Positions 16,916 through 24,670 of a stretch of DNA of 64,000 nt are shown here, in pieces (the first letter of the stretch is position 1; each line of letters opens with the position of its first letter). The notes beneath the pieces were generated by a model. It was not told where the DNA came from. It worked only from the letters and a program-made list of their open reading frames with translations, and made no database searches. Position numbers and translations under genes: made by a program. The stretch is taken from assembly GCF_005048155.1 (NCBI RefSeq), contig NZ_SUMB01000009.1:248001-312000 (forward strand), given 5' to 3'. The DNA is from Streptomyces piniterrae (lineage in GTDB: Bacteria > Actinomycetota > Actinomycetes > Streptomycetales > Streptomycetaceae).

Positions 16916-18031
16916 GTGTCACCTTCCCAGTCCTCGTCCCCGCCGCCCGCCCCCATAGCCGGAGAGCCGGCCGGCGGGAGCGACGCGACCCCCGCCGCGC
17001 TCACCGCACGCGCCCCGCACGTCCCGGCCGAGCACATGGTCGCCGAGATGGTGCCGCCGCCGCGCTTCCAGGGCGCCCGCTTCGAGACCTACCTCCCGGA
17101 CCCGAACCAGGCCAGCCAGGCCACCGCCGTCGAGGTCCTGAGCGGCTTCGCCGCGAGCATCGACGGCGGGACGGAGACGGGCAAACGACGCTGGTTCGGC
17201 AAGTCCCCCAAGAAGGCCGCACCCAAGGGTCCGCGCGGTGTCTACCTGGACGGCGGCTACGGCGTCGGCAAGACCCACCTCCTGGCCTCCCTGTGGCACG
17301 CCACCCCCGCCCCGGCCGAGCGCAAGGCCTTCGGCACCTTCGTCGAGCTGACCAACCTGGTCGGCGCCCTCGGCTTCCAGCAGACCGTGCGCACCCTCGG
17401 CGACCACCGTCTGCTGTGCATCGACGAGTTCGAACTGGACGACCCCGGCGACACGGTCCTGGTCTCCACCCTGCTCGGCAAGCTGGTGGACGCCGGGGTG
17501 GCGCTCGCCGCCACCTCCAACACGCTGCCCGGCAAACTCGGCGAGGGCCGGTTCGCCGCCGCCGACTTCCTGCGCGAGATCCAGGGACTGAGCGCCCACT
17601 TCCGCCCGCTGCGCATCGACGGCGAGGACTACCGCCACCGCGGCCTGCCCGAGGCGCCCGCCCCGTACGACGACGAGACCGTCACCCGTACCGCGTACCG
17701 CACTCCGGGCGCCTCCCTCGACGACTTCCCCACCCTCCTGGAGCATCTGTCCAAGGTGCACCCCAGCCGGTACGGGGCGATGTGCGACGGCATCCAGGCC
17801 GTCTGCCTCACCGACGTCCAGGCGGTGCCCGACCAGTCCACCGCACTGCGCCTGGTGGTCCTCGCGGACCGGCTCTACGACCGCGAGGTGCCGGTGCTGA
17901 CCTCGGGCAAGCCCTTCGACGAGCTGTTCAGCGAGGAGATGCTGCGCGGCGGCTACCGCAAGAAGTACTTCCGCGCCATCTCCCGTCTGACGGCGCTGGC
18001 ACGCGACGCGGGGCCGCTGGTGGCCCACTAG
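16916..18031 (+). CDS. zapE: ZapE/AFG1-family AAA ATPase
   Basis: 371 residues. Walker A GGYGVGKTHLL (residues ~112-122) and Walker B LLCIDEFELDDPGD are characteristic of the AFG1/ZapE family, which in E. coli acts with the Z-ring during division under stress. Other family marks are AATSNTLP and the C-terminal HPSRYG and FDELFS motifs. The first ~50 residues are low-complexity Pro/Ser/Ala. GTG start, probably leaderless. The gene symbol is by family; its role in Streptomyces division is not shown here. Confidence 0.88.
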   Translation: MSPSQSSSPPPAPIAGEPAGGSDATPAALTARAPHVPAEHMVAEMVPPPRFQGARFETYLPDPNQASQATAVEVLSGFAASIDGGTETGKRRWFGKSPKKAAPKGPRGVYLDGGYGVGKTHLLASLWHATPAPAERKAFGTFVELTNLVGALGFQQTVRTLGDHRLLCIDEFELDDPGDTVLVSTLLGKLVDAGVALAATSNTLPGKLGEGRFAAADFLREIQGLSAHFRPLRIDGEDYRHRGLPEAPAPYDDETVTRTAYRTPGASLDDFPTLLEHLSKVHPSRYGAMCDGIQAVCLTDVQAVPDQSTALRLVVLADRLYDREVPVLTSGKPFDELFSEEMLRGGYRKKYFRAISRLTALARDAGPLVAH

Positions 18032-18176
18032 GGCCTGTCGGGTGGGTCGTCGGCCCTGCCGAAACGGCGCTCCGGCGACACATCGAGAACGGCGCTTCGC
18101 GGACGGTTCCCGGCGGCCCGGGTGCGTGATACACACATGCGGGTCACGTCACCTGTCCGCCAACAGGGAGTTGCCC

Positions 18177-19544
18177 ATGTCTGCGACACGACGTCAGATC
18201 CTGGCCAGAACCGGTGTGTTGGGCGCGGGAATCGCCTTCGCCGGCAGCCTCTCGGAGATCTTCGCGGGGACCGCCACCGCCCAGAGCATGGGACAGGGCG
18301 GCTACGGACCACTGGTTCCGGACCCCGACGGCCTGCTCGACCTCCCCGAGGGCTTCCGCTACAAGGTCCTCTCCCGGGAGGGCGACCCGCTGCCGTCCGG
18401 CGAGGGCAAGGTTCCCAGCAACTGCGACGGCATGTCGGCCTTCCCCGGCCGGGGCGGCCGCCGCCACCTCGTCCGCAACCATGAGAACCGTACGGCGTCC
18501 CGCTCCCCCGTCCCCCGGGTCCGCGATCTGACGTACGACCCCGGAGGCGAGGGCGGCTGTACCGCCCTGGAGCTCGACGCGGACGACAACGTCCGCTCCG
18601 AACGCGTCGCCATCGCCGGCACATCCACCAACTGCGCGGGTGGCCACACCCCTTGGAACACCTGGCTGACCTGCGAGGAAACCGAGTTCCGGGCAGGCGA
18701 GGAGAACTACACCAAGGACCACGGCTTCATCTTCGAGGTCGATCCGTACGACCCGCGCCGCACCGGCGCCGTCCCGCTGACCGCGATGGGCCGCTTCCAG
18801 CACGAGGCGATCGCCGTGGATCCCGGCACCGGCACCGTCTACGAGACCGAGGACGCCTTCCAGAAGCCGTTCGGGCTCTTCTACCGCTTTCTGCCGGCGA
18901 AGCCGCTGGGCGGCCGCGGCTCACTGCGCGCCGGCGGCCGCCTCCAGGCGCTGCGCGTCCCCGGCGTGCCCGACCTGTCCACCGTGCAGCAGCCGGGCGC
19001 CACCTTCGACCACGTCACCTGGGTCGACGTCCCCGACCCGCTGGCCCGCCGGACCCCCATCCGCTTCCAGGACTTCGGCCCCGAGGGCATCACCCACGCC
19101 CAGAAGCTGGAGGGCTGCTACTGGGGCGGCTCCTGCGTCTACTTCATCTCCAGCTTCGCGCACAGCAAGGACGGCTCGGCCGCCGACCACTACGGGCAGG
19201 TGTGGAAGTACGACCCGAAGCGGCGCCGCCTCACCCAGGTCGTCGTCTTCGGCCCGGACAGCGACCTCCAACTCCCCGGCGAGTCCCCCGACAACATCTG
19301 CCTCGCACCCAACGGCGGCCTGATGGTCTGCGAGGACGGCGAGGGCGCCCAGCATGTCTACGGCCTCACCCGGCGCGGCGAGGTCTACGCCATGGCACGC
19401 GGCCGGCAGAACATCGGCACCCCGGAGGAGCCGGAGTGGGGCGAGTTCGCCGGTGTGACCTTCTCACCCGACCACGGCACGATGTACGTCAACTGCTACA
19501 CGCCGGGGACCACGTTCGCGGTGACCGGCCCCTGGCGCCACTGA
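18177..19544 (+). CDS. PhoX-family (DUF839) secreted phosphatase-like protein
   Basis: 455 residues. The N-terminus is a Tat signal (RRQILARTG, then hydrophobic GAGIAFAGSL, cleavage likely near TATAQS). The body is a DUF839/PhoX beta-propeller protein: RNHENR, STNCAGGHTPWNTWLTCEE, GRFQHEAIAVD, YETEDAF and ESPDNICLAPNGGLMVCEDG are family signatures. PhoX enzymes are Ca/Fe-dependent alkaline phosphatases outside the membrane. The ATG has AGGGAG seven bases upstream. I saw no convincing PHO-box repeat in the 145-bp upstream region, so phosphate control is unproven. Confidence 0.92.
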   Translation: MSATRRQILARTGVLGAGIAFAGSLSEIFAGTATAQSMGQGGYGPLVPDPDGLLDLPEGFRYKVLSREGDPLPSGEGKVPSNCDGMSAFPGRGGRRHLVRNHENRTASRSPVPRVRDLTYDPGGEGGCTALELDADDNVRSERVAIAGTSTNCAGGHTPWNTWLTCEETEFRAGEENYTKDHGFIFEVDPYDPRRTGAVPLTAMGRFQHEAIAVDPGTGTVYETEDAFQKPFGLFYRFLPAKPLGGRGSLRAGGRLQALRVPGVPDLSTVQQPGATFDHVTWVDVPDPLARRTPIRFQDFGPEGITHAQKLEGCYWGGSCVYFISSFAHSKDGSAADHYGQVWKYDPKRRRLTQVVVFGPDSDLQLPGESPDNICLAPNGGLMVCEDGEGAQHVYGLTRRGEVYAMARGRQNIGTPEEPEWGEFAGVTFSPDHGTMYVNCYTPGTTFAVTGPWRH

Positions 19545-19563
19545 CCCGGCCGGCGGACGGGGC

Positions 19564-19812
19564 CTAGCCGGAACAGGCCGAGCGCTGGGCTTCCTGCCAT
19601 TCGCACACCGGGCAGAGGACGATGCCGGGCCGCGCGACGGGGTACTCGGTGGGCTCGCCGCACTGGACACAGTCCGCGTACGGCGGGCCCGCCGCGGCCC
19701 CGTGAGCTGCGGCCTCCGACGAGCCTGCGTCGATGTCGACGTCGGCATCGGTGTAGCAGCCGCCCTGCGCGGGGCCGGCGCCGCGGGGTGTGGGCTCGTC
19801 GGTGTCGGACAT
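19564..19812 (-). CDS. Small zinc-ribbon-like protein
   Basis: 82 residues. The second half has two CxxC pairs (CVQC and CPVC, 15 residues apart), a zinc-ribbon arrangement, while the first half is acidic and disordered. The ATG (MSDTDEP) was chosen over a GTG nine codons upstream. It converges on the PhoX-like gene and lies 63 bases downstream of the ABC permease. Function unknown. Confidence 0.65.
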   Translation of the reverse strand: MSDTDEPTPRGAGPAQGGCYTDADVDIDAGSSEAAAHGAAAGPPYADCVQCGEPTEYPVARPGIVLCPVCEWQEAQRSACSG

Positions 19813-19875
19813 GAGGCAGAGCCTACGCCGAGGGGTCACCCGGGCGGTCCCGGCAGCCGCCCGCGCCCGCCCGGG

Positions 19876-20544
19876 TCATGTACGGCGGGAGCTCAGGGCG
19901 CAGGCGACCGCGGTGGCGGCGGCCGCTATCGGCAGGGTGGCGGCGAGCGGCAGCCAGGGGGTGCTGATGGTGCCGCTCGCAGAGCCGGTCACCAGCCCCG
20001 ATACGGCGGCGTTGGCGGGCGAGGCGCTCACCACGCTCAGCACCAGCGCGGCGAGCAGCCCGGCCGGTATCGCGGCGCCGGGGCTGCGCAGGACCGGCCA
20101 GTTGCACAGCGCGCCTATCGCCGTCCCCAGCAGTACGCAGGCCAGTGCGGTGAGCAGCCCCGCACCGGTCGCGGCGGGGACCGGGACGGGGACACGGCCG
20201 ACGGAGGAGTGCGGGTCGGCGGACAGCGCGACGAACGCCGTGCCCAGGAGCGCGAGGAGCGAGGCCGCGCCCGTCGCGGTGAGCACGCAGGCGAGATGGA
20301 CGCGGCCGGGGCCGGTGGCGGCAGCGGCGCAACTGCGGGCGGCCGGCGGCTCGTTGGTGACACAGATCCGGGTCAGCCACACCGCGACGGGCAGCAGTCC
20401 GGCGGCGGCGAAGCCGAACGAATCGAGGATCGGGCCGCCGGTCTGGACGCCGACGGCCAGATACGCCGCGTAGAGGATGACCGGCGGCAGCCAGCGGTGC
20501 GAGCCGATCAGCAGGGCCGCCTGATAGCGGAGGAGAGCGGTCAC
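19876..20544 (-). CDS. ABC transporter membrane subunit
   Basis: 222 residues with about six hydrophobic segments (for example LLTALACVLLGTAIGAL and LPLAATLPIAAAATAVA). No known domain is recognised by eye. The start is a GTG overlapping the stop of the ATPase gene by four bases (GTGA), so it is the partner permease by position. Confidence 0.8.
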   Translation of the reverse strand: MTALLRYQAALLIGSHRWLPPVILYAAYLAVGVQTGGPILDSFGFAAAGLLPVAVWLTRICVTNEPPAARSCAAAATGPGRVHLACVLTATGAASLLALLGTAFVALSADPHSSVGRVPVPVPAATGAGLLTALACVLLGTAIGALCNWPVLRSPGAAIPAGLLAALVLSVVSASPANAAVSGLVTGSASGTISTPWLPLAATLPIAAAATAVACALSSRRT

Positions 20545-21500
20545 GGGAGCGGAGCCTCGTCGGAGTGGGGGTGGACGTGAGCGGGCGCGTTGGGCGTGGG
20601 GGCGGGAGTTATGCGCTGGTCATCGGGGGTGGCAGGGCTCGGGGCTGCCGCGACCGAGCGGATGTGCCAGGGCGGTCGGGCGGTGAGCAGGGCCCGCAGC
20701 AGCGCGTCCGAGTGGACGGCCGGGACGGTGAGCCGGGTCGTGCCGTCCGGGCCGGCCGTGATGTCGGGGGCGCCGGGCAGCTCCTGGCCGCCGCGCTCCC
20801 GTAGCCGATCGGGGGCGCTGCCCGGCGCCCCCTCGGCCTCGATGATCACTCGCGGGCCGGCCGCGACCGCGGCGCCGGAGACCGCCCCGCCGGCCTCTGC
20901 GAGCAGGCGCCCGTCGGCGACCCGATAGCGCGCGTCGGCCGCGCCCTCCAGGCGGCGCGGGTCGTGGTCGACGAAGACCACGGTGCCGCCGTCCGCGATC
21001 CGCTCGGCGACCGCGCGGTCCAGGACGTCGCGCGCACCGGGGTCCAGGCCGGTCCAGGCCTCGTCGAGGACGAGGAGTTCGGGCCGGGCGAGCAGCGCCT
21101 GGGCGACCGCGACCTTCTGGCTGGTGCCTTTGGAGAGGTTGGCCAGCGGCGTACGCGCATGCCCGGCCGCCCCGAAGCGTTCGAGCCACTCGCCTGCGCG
21201 GCGGGCCGCGTCGGGGCCGCGCAGGCCGTGGACGCGCCCGAGGTGGGTGAGGTAGCCGAGGGCCGTGAAGGGGAGCGCGCCCGGGAAGCGTTCGGGGACG
21301 TACGCGGTGCGCGGGCGCCCGGTGATGCGGCCGGCGCTGGGCCGGTCGATCCCGGCGAACAGCCGCAACAGGGTGGATTTCCCGCTGCCGTTGGTGCCCT
21401 CGACGCGCAACAGCGCACGCGCGGGCACTTCAAGATGCACATCGCGCAGCACCCAGGGCCCGCTCACCCCGTAGCGCCGCCCCACCCCGTCCAGCCTCAT
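20541..21500 (-). CDS. ABC transporter ATP-binding protein
   Basis: 319 residues. Walker A EGTNGSGKSTLL (residues ~35-46), signature NLSKGTSQK (a variant of LSGGQ typical of the CcmA/drug-exporter branch), Walker B LLVLDEAWTGLDP and H-loop FVDHD. The ATG at 21500 has GGAGGTG about ten bases upstream, while the GTG at 21512 would sit on top of that site. Residues beyond ~220 form an unusual Ala/Pro-rich C-terminal extension ending in a His/Pro tail, longer than a standard subunit. It forms a two-gene exporter with the overlapping permease. Confidence 0.93.
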   Translation of the reverse strand: MRLDGVGRRYGVSGPWVLRDVHLEVPARALLRVEGTNGSGKSTLLRLFAGIDRPSAGRITGRPRTAYVPERFPGALPFTALGYLTHLGRVHGLRGPDAARRAGEWLERFGAAGHARTPLANLSKGTSQKVAVAQALLARPELLVLDEAWTGLDPGARDVLDRAVAERIADGGTVVFVDHDPRRLEGAADARYRVADGRLLAEAGGAVSGAAVAAGPRVIIEAEGAPGSAPDRLRERGGQELPGAPDITAGPDGTTRLTVPAVHSDALLRALLTARPPWHIRSVAAAPSPATPDDQRITPAPTPNAPAHVHPHSDEAPLP

Positions 21501-21587
21501 GCGTTGCCGCACCTCCCCCGGCTCCCCCAGCCCTTCTCACCTTCTCAACGTCTCGCCGGCGGATCAGTTCCCGGGCGCCGGCGCGGA

Positions 21588-22265
21588 TCAGTTCCCGGCC
21601 GCCTTCTCGGGGCGCAGCTCACTCGGCCTTACGATGACGAAACCCTCGCCGTCCAGGCGGAGTTGGACGGCCTCACCGGAGCCGCCGCGGAGCATCGAGC
21701 CGAGGCTCTGCGAACGCTGCAGCGAGGTCTGCAGGGAGCTGCTCCAGCCCACCACCGCGTCGGTGTCGACGAACACCGGGGCCTGCGGTGCGACGGGTAT
21801 GACGATGGGGTTGCCCTCGCACATCACGCCCAGCTTGCCGTGGCCGGTGAAGACGGAGTTGAAGAGCCCGCCGCCGACCATTCCGGCGCCCTTGACGACC
21901 TTGATCTCGTAGGCGAGGGAGGGGTCGAAGCACAGCACGTTGCGGCCGTTGACGGTGATGCCGTCGCCCTGGGCGAGGTCGATGATGAAGCAGTTGGCGG
22001 CCTCATGGGCGAACCACACCTCGCCCCGGCCCCGTACGGCCATCAGCGCCAGCCCCTCGCCCGTGACGGCGCGCTTGAGGAACTTGCCGACTCCCTGTCC
22101 CTGCTTCTCGAACTGCAGGTCGCCGCGGTAGGCGATCATCGCGCCCTGGCGGGCGTAACACTCGCCGTCCAGGGCGTACTTGAGCGATTTTGCGTTCTGC
22201 TGCGTCATGCCGGGCGCGGTCGCCGGCTTGGCCATGTTCTCGGAGGCGAAGAGGTCACTGTTCAT
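21588..22265 (-). CDS. AIM24 family protein
   Basis: 225 residues, a single AIM24/DUF124 beta-barrel domain: ALDGECYARQGAMIAYRGD, GEGLALMAVRG, FDPSLAYEIKVVKG and GLFNSVFTG are family signatures. The bacterial function is not established. A TAGCAT hexamer (22274-22279 on the complement) lies eight bases before the ATG, suggesting a very short leader. Confidence 0.88.
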   Translation of the reverse strand: MNSDLFASENMAKPATAPGMTQQNAKSLKYALDGECYARQGAMIAYRGDLQFEKQGQGVGKFLKRAVTGEGLALMAVRGRGEVWFAHEAANCFIIDLAQGDGITVNGRNVLCFDPSLAYEIKVVKGAGMVGGGLFNSVFTGHGKLGVMCEGNPIVIPVAPQAPVFVDTDAVVGWSSSLQTSLQRSQSLGSMLRGGSGEAVQLRLDGEGFVIVRPSELRPEKAAGN

Positions 22266-22405
22266 GGGCCTGGATGCTAGGCCGTGACGGGGAACGGGCG
22301 GCCGTGGATGCGGCGTACGGCAACGGACCGCTCGGGCGGATCCGCGGCCGGCGGCCGGCGAACGGCAGCCGGCGGCCGGCGGGGCGGCTTGTCAGTGGCG
22401 GCTGG

Positions 22406-22411
22406 CAGACT
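22406..22411 (+). promoter_or_regulatory. -10-like hexamer CAGACT before the Pth2-like gene
   Basis: CAGACT ends seven bases before the GTG start and no ribosome-binding site is visible, consistent with a leaderless transcript. Confidence 0.4.
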
Positions 22412-22418
22412 TGGCCGC

Positions 22419-23180
22419 GTGACCAGCACCGAGACCACCGACCCCAGCAGCACCGGCGACCCCGACGGGGCGGCGGGGAGCAGCGGCCCGTTCCGCCATG
22501 AGGAGACCGACCGGGACGCGGCCCCGCAGTTCGTGCTGCCGCTCGTCGCGCGGATCGAGAAGGCGGCGCCGCCGGCGCGTACGGACGCGTTGGAGACGGC
22601 GGCGCGGGCGGTGCTCGTGCTGCTGTCGGACGAGCGGGCGGTGGGCGACGGCGAGTGGGCCGAGGCGGTGCGGGACTGGCAGGACGCCCGGATCCGGAAG
22701 GTCGTGCGGCGGGCGCGCGGCGCGGAGTGGCGGCGCGCGGCGGCGCTGCCGGGGATCACGGTGCGCGGTGCGAGCGCGGAGGTGCGGGTCTTCCCGCCGG
22801 TGCCGCTGGACGGCTGGCCGAAGGATCTGGCGCGGCTCCAGGTGTCGGGGACGGAGTTGGATGATCCGCTGCGGCCGGCCGAGCCCGGCACCGATCAGCC
22901 GGTGCTGTGGCTCAATCCCGAGCTGGAGATGTCGGCCGGCAAGGAGATGGCGCAGGTGGGGCACGGTGCGCAGCTCGCGTGGTGGGAGCTGGGCACGGAG
23001 CAGCGGGCGGCATGGCGGGCGGCGGGCTTCCCGCTGGCCGTGCGGTCAGCGGAGCGGGAGTCCTGGGCGGCGCTGACCCGTAGTGGGCTGCCGGTGGTGC
23101 GGGATGCGGGGTTCACGGAGATCGAGGCGGGATCGTGCACGGTGGTCGCCGATCATCCCGCGTTGCGGGGACAGCTCTAG
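22419..23180 (+). CDS. Peptidyl-tRNA hydrolase Pth2-like protein
   Basis: 253 residues. The C-terminal ~120 residues match the Pth2 (archaeal/eukaryotic-type) fold: MSAGKEMAQVGHGAQLAW corresponds to the family's KGKxAAQxxHAA segment. LPVVRDAGFTEIEAG and the ending TVVADHPALRG also fit. The N-terminal half (TDALETAARAVLVLLSDER and DWQDARIRKVVRRARG) is not part of Pth2 and is of unknown function. GTG start chosen by codon pattern and the -10-like element. Whether it hydrolyses peptidyl-tRNA is untested. Confidence 0.8.
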   Translation: MTSTETTDPSSTGDPDGAAGSSGPFRHEETDRDAAPQFVLPLVARIEKAAPPARTDALETAARAVLVLLSDERAVGDGEWAEAVRDWQDARIRKVVRRARGAEWRRAAALPGITVRGASAEVRVFPPVPLDGWPKDLARLQVSGTELDDPLRPAEPGTDQPVLWLNPELEMSAGKEMAQVGHGAQLAWWELGTEQRAAWRAAGFPLAVRSAERESWAALTRSGLPVVRDAGFTEIEAGSCTVVADHPALRGQL

Positions 23181-23285
23181 GGGGCGGCTCTCACGGGGGC
23201 GGTCTCTGAAGGGGGGTGAGGCGCGGGAAGCTCAAATCAAGCTCTGAACCCCGCATGCGCAGGGTTCGGCCGGTCTCAACTGGCC

Positions 23286-23324
23286 ATGAGTACCGACACC
23301 ACAGAGCGAGAGGGGGAAGCATGA
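23286..23324 (+). CDS. Putative 12-codon upstream peptide overlapping the DUF692 gene
   Basis: An ATG opens a 12-residue frame (MSTDTTEREGEA) whose TGA overlaps the DUF692 ATG as ATGA. It has no cysteine and no obvious function of its own. Its position suggests translational coupling, but the good ribosome-binding site of the enzyme gene lies inside it, so it may be chance. Confidence 0.3.
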   Translation: MSTDTTEREGEA

Positions 23325-24163
23325 AGCGCCTTGGTACGGGGATCGGCTGGCGGCCGGAGATCGCCGCGGAGATCGCCGGGCTGCCCGGTGTGGACTGGGT
23401 GGAGGTGGTGGCCGAGAACCTCTGTCCCGGCCATCTGCCGGCGGCCCTGCAGGAGCTGCGCGAGCGCGGCACGACCGTCGTCCCGCACGGTGTCTCGCTC
23501 GGCCTCGGCGGCGCGGACCGGCCGGACGCCGGGCGGCTGACCGCCCTCGCCGAGCGCGCCGAGACCCTCGGCGCGCCCCTGGTCACCGAGCACATCGCGT
23601 TCGTCCGCGCCGGCGGACCGCTCACCGCCTCACCGCTCAGGGAGGCCGGACATCTGCTCCCGGTGCCGCGCACCCGCGACGCCCTGGACGTGCTGTGCGA
23701 GAACGTACGGATCGCCCAGGACGCGCTGCCGGTGCCGCTGGCACTGGAGAACATCGCGGCGCTCATCAACTGGCCGGGCGAGGAGATGACCGAGGGGCAG
23801 TTTCTGTACGAGCTGGTCGAGCGGACCGGTGTCCGGCTGCTCATCGACGTCGCCAACCTCCACACGAACCACGTCAACCGGGGCGAGGACCCGGCCGTCG
23901 CCCTGGACGAGCTGCCGGTCGAGGCCATCGCGTACGTCCATGTCGCGGGCGGCGTGGAGCGGGACGGGGTGTGGCACGACAGCCACGCCCACCCGGTGAC
24001 CCAGCCGGTGCTGGATGTGCTCGCCGAGCTCTGCGCGCGCACCACGCCGCCCGGCGTGCTGCTGGAGCGGGACGAGGACTTCCCCGAGGCCGGGGAGCTG
24101 GCCGGGGAACTCGACGCGATACGCGCCGTACTGAAGGAGGCCCGTCATGTCCAGGCGGCTTGA
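23321..24163 (+). CDS. DUF692 / multinuclear non-heme iron oxidative enzyme (MNIO)
   Basis: 280 residues, a TIM-barrel of the DUF692 family (relatives: MbnB of methanobactin, TglH, ChrH), which use two or three iron ions to rearrange cysteine residues of peptides. Probable metal ligands are conserved: His56 (PHGVSLGLG), Glu90/His91 (VTEHIAF), Glu143 (LALENIA), Asp176, Asn179 and His181/184 (LIDVANLHTNHVNRG), His207 (YVHVAGG), Asp220, His222 and His224 (DSHAHPV), and Glu249 (LLERDEDFP). The ATG has GAGGGGGAA upstream. The gene overlaps the next by 17 bases, and the third gene encodes a Cys-rich-tailed membrane protein that is a plausible substrate. The family assignment is firm; the substrate is inference. 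Confidence 0.93.
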   Translation: MKRLGTGIGWRPEIAAEIAGLPGVDWVEVVAENLCPGHLPAALQELRERGTTVVPHGVSLGLGGADRPDAGRLTALAERAETLGAPLVTEHIAFVRAGGPLTASPLREAGHLLPVPRTRDALDVLCENVRIAQDALPVPLALENIAALINWPGEEMTEGQFLYELVERTGVRLLIDVANLHTNHVNRGEDPAVALDELPVEAIAYVHVAGGVERDGVWHDSHAHPVTQPVLDVLAELCARTTPPGVLLERDEDFPEAGELAGELDAIRAVLKEARHVQAA

Positions 24164-24665
24164 GCCCGTGACGGAGCGGTCCGGGGGCGGCAGGGACGCC
24201 CTGCCCGACGGGGCCGTGGGCGGCGTGGACGCTCCGGCGGGCTCCACCGAGGCGGCGCGGCAGCGTCTCGCGCTCGCGCAGACCGCGCTGCTGTCCGCGC
24301 TGGTCGCGGGGACGCCCGCACCGGAGGGCTTCGACGGCGCCCGGCTGCGGGTGCAGAGCCGGGCGCTGACCGCCAAGCGGGCGTCCGTCGTCGCCAAGGT
24401 CGCTCCCGAACTGCCCGAGATCCTCGGCGCGGACTACCGGGCCGCGTTCCTCGGCTATGCCGGCCACCGGCCCATGGGCGGCGGCTACCGGCAGGACGCC
24501 CTGGACTTCGCGGCGTATCTGCTGGCCCAGGGCCGCCCCGAGGACGCGGAGGCGCGGCGGGAGTTGACGCGGTGGTGGCGCGATCGCGCCGGGCCCAGGC
24601 CGCCGTCGGCGAGCCCCGTCTCACGTCTCGCGGACGCCGTCCGGCGCGCGCTGCACCGGGGGTGA
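24147..24665 (+). CDS. Small partner protein of the DUF692 enzyme (SCO6045-like)
   Basis: 172 residues. Starts at an ATG with AAGGAGG six bases upstream, overlapping the DUF692 gene by 17 bases. The core (ARQRLALAQTALLSALVAG, VQSRALTAKRASVVAKVAP, YRAAFLGYAGHRPMGGGYRQDALDFAAYL) is predicted helical and resembles the partner proteins (MbnC/DUF2063-like) that deliver precursors to MNIO enzymes. The match is by position and general pattern, not by a clear motif. The first 35 residues are probably disordered. Confidence 0.75.
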   Translation: MSRRLEPVTERSGGGRDALPDGAVGGVDAPAGSTEAARQRLALAQTALLSALVAGTPAPEGFDGARLRVQSRALTAKRASVVAKVAPELPEILGADYRAAFLGYAGHRPMGGGYRQDALDFAAYLLAQGRPEDAEARRELTRWWRDRAGPRPPSASPVSRLADAVRRALHRG

Positions 24666-24670
24666 CGGCC

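Noticed and set aside
18140..18176. PHO box upstream of the PhoX-like gene
   Set aside because: GGTCACGTCAC resembles half of one PHO-box unit, but no second 11-base repeat is present.
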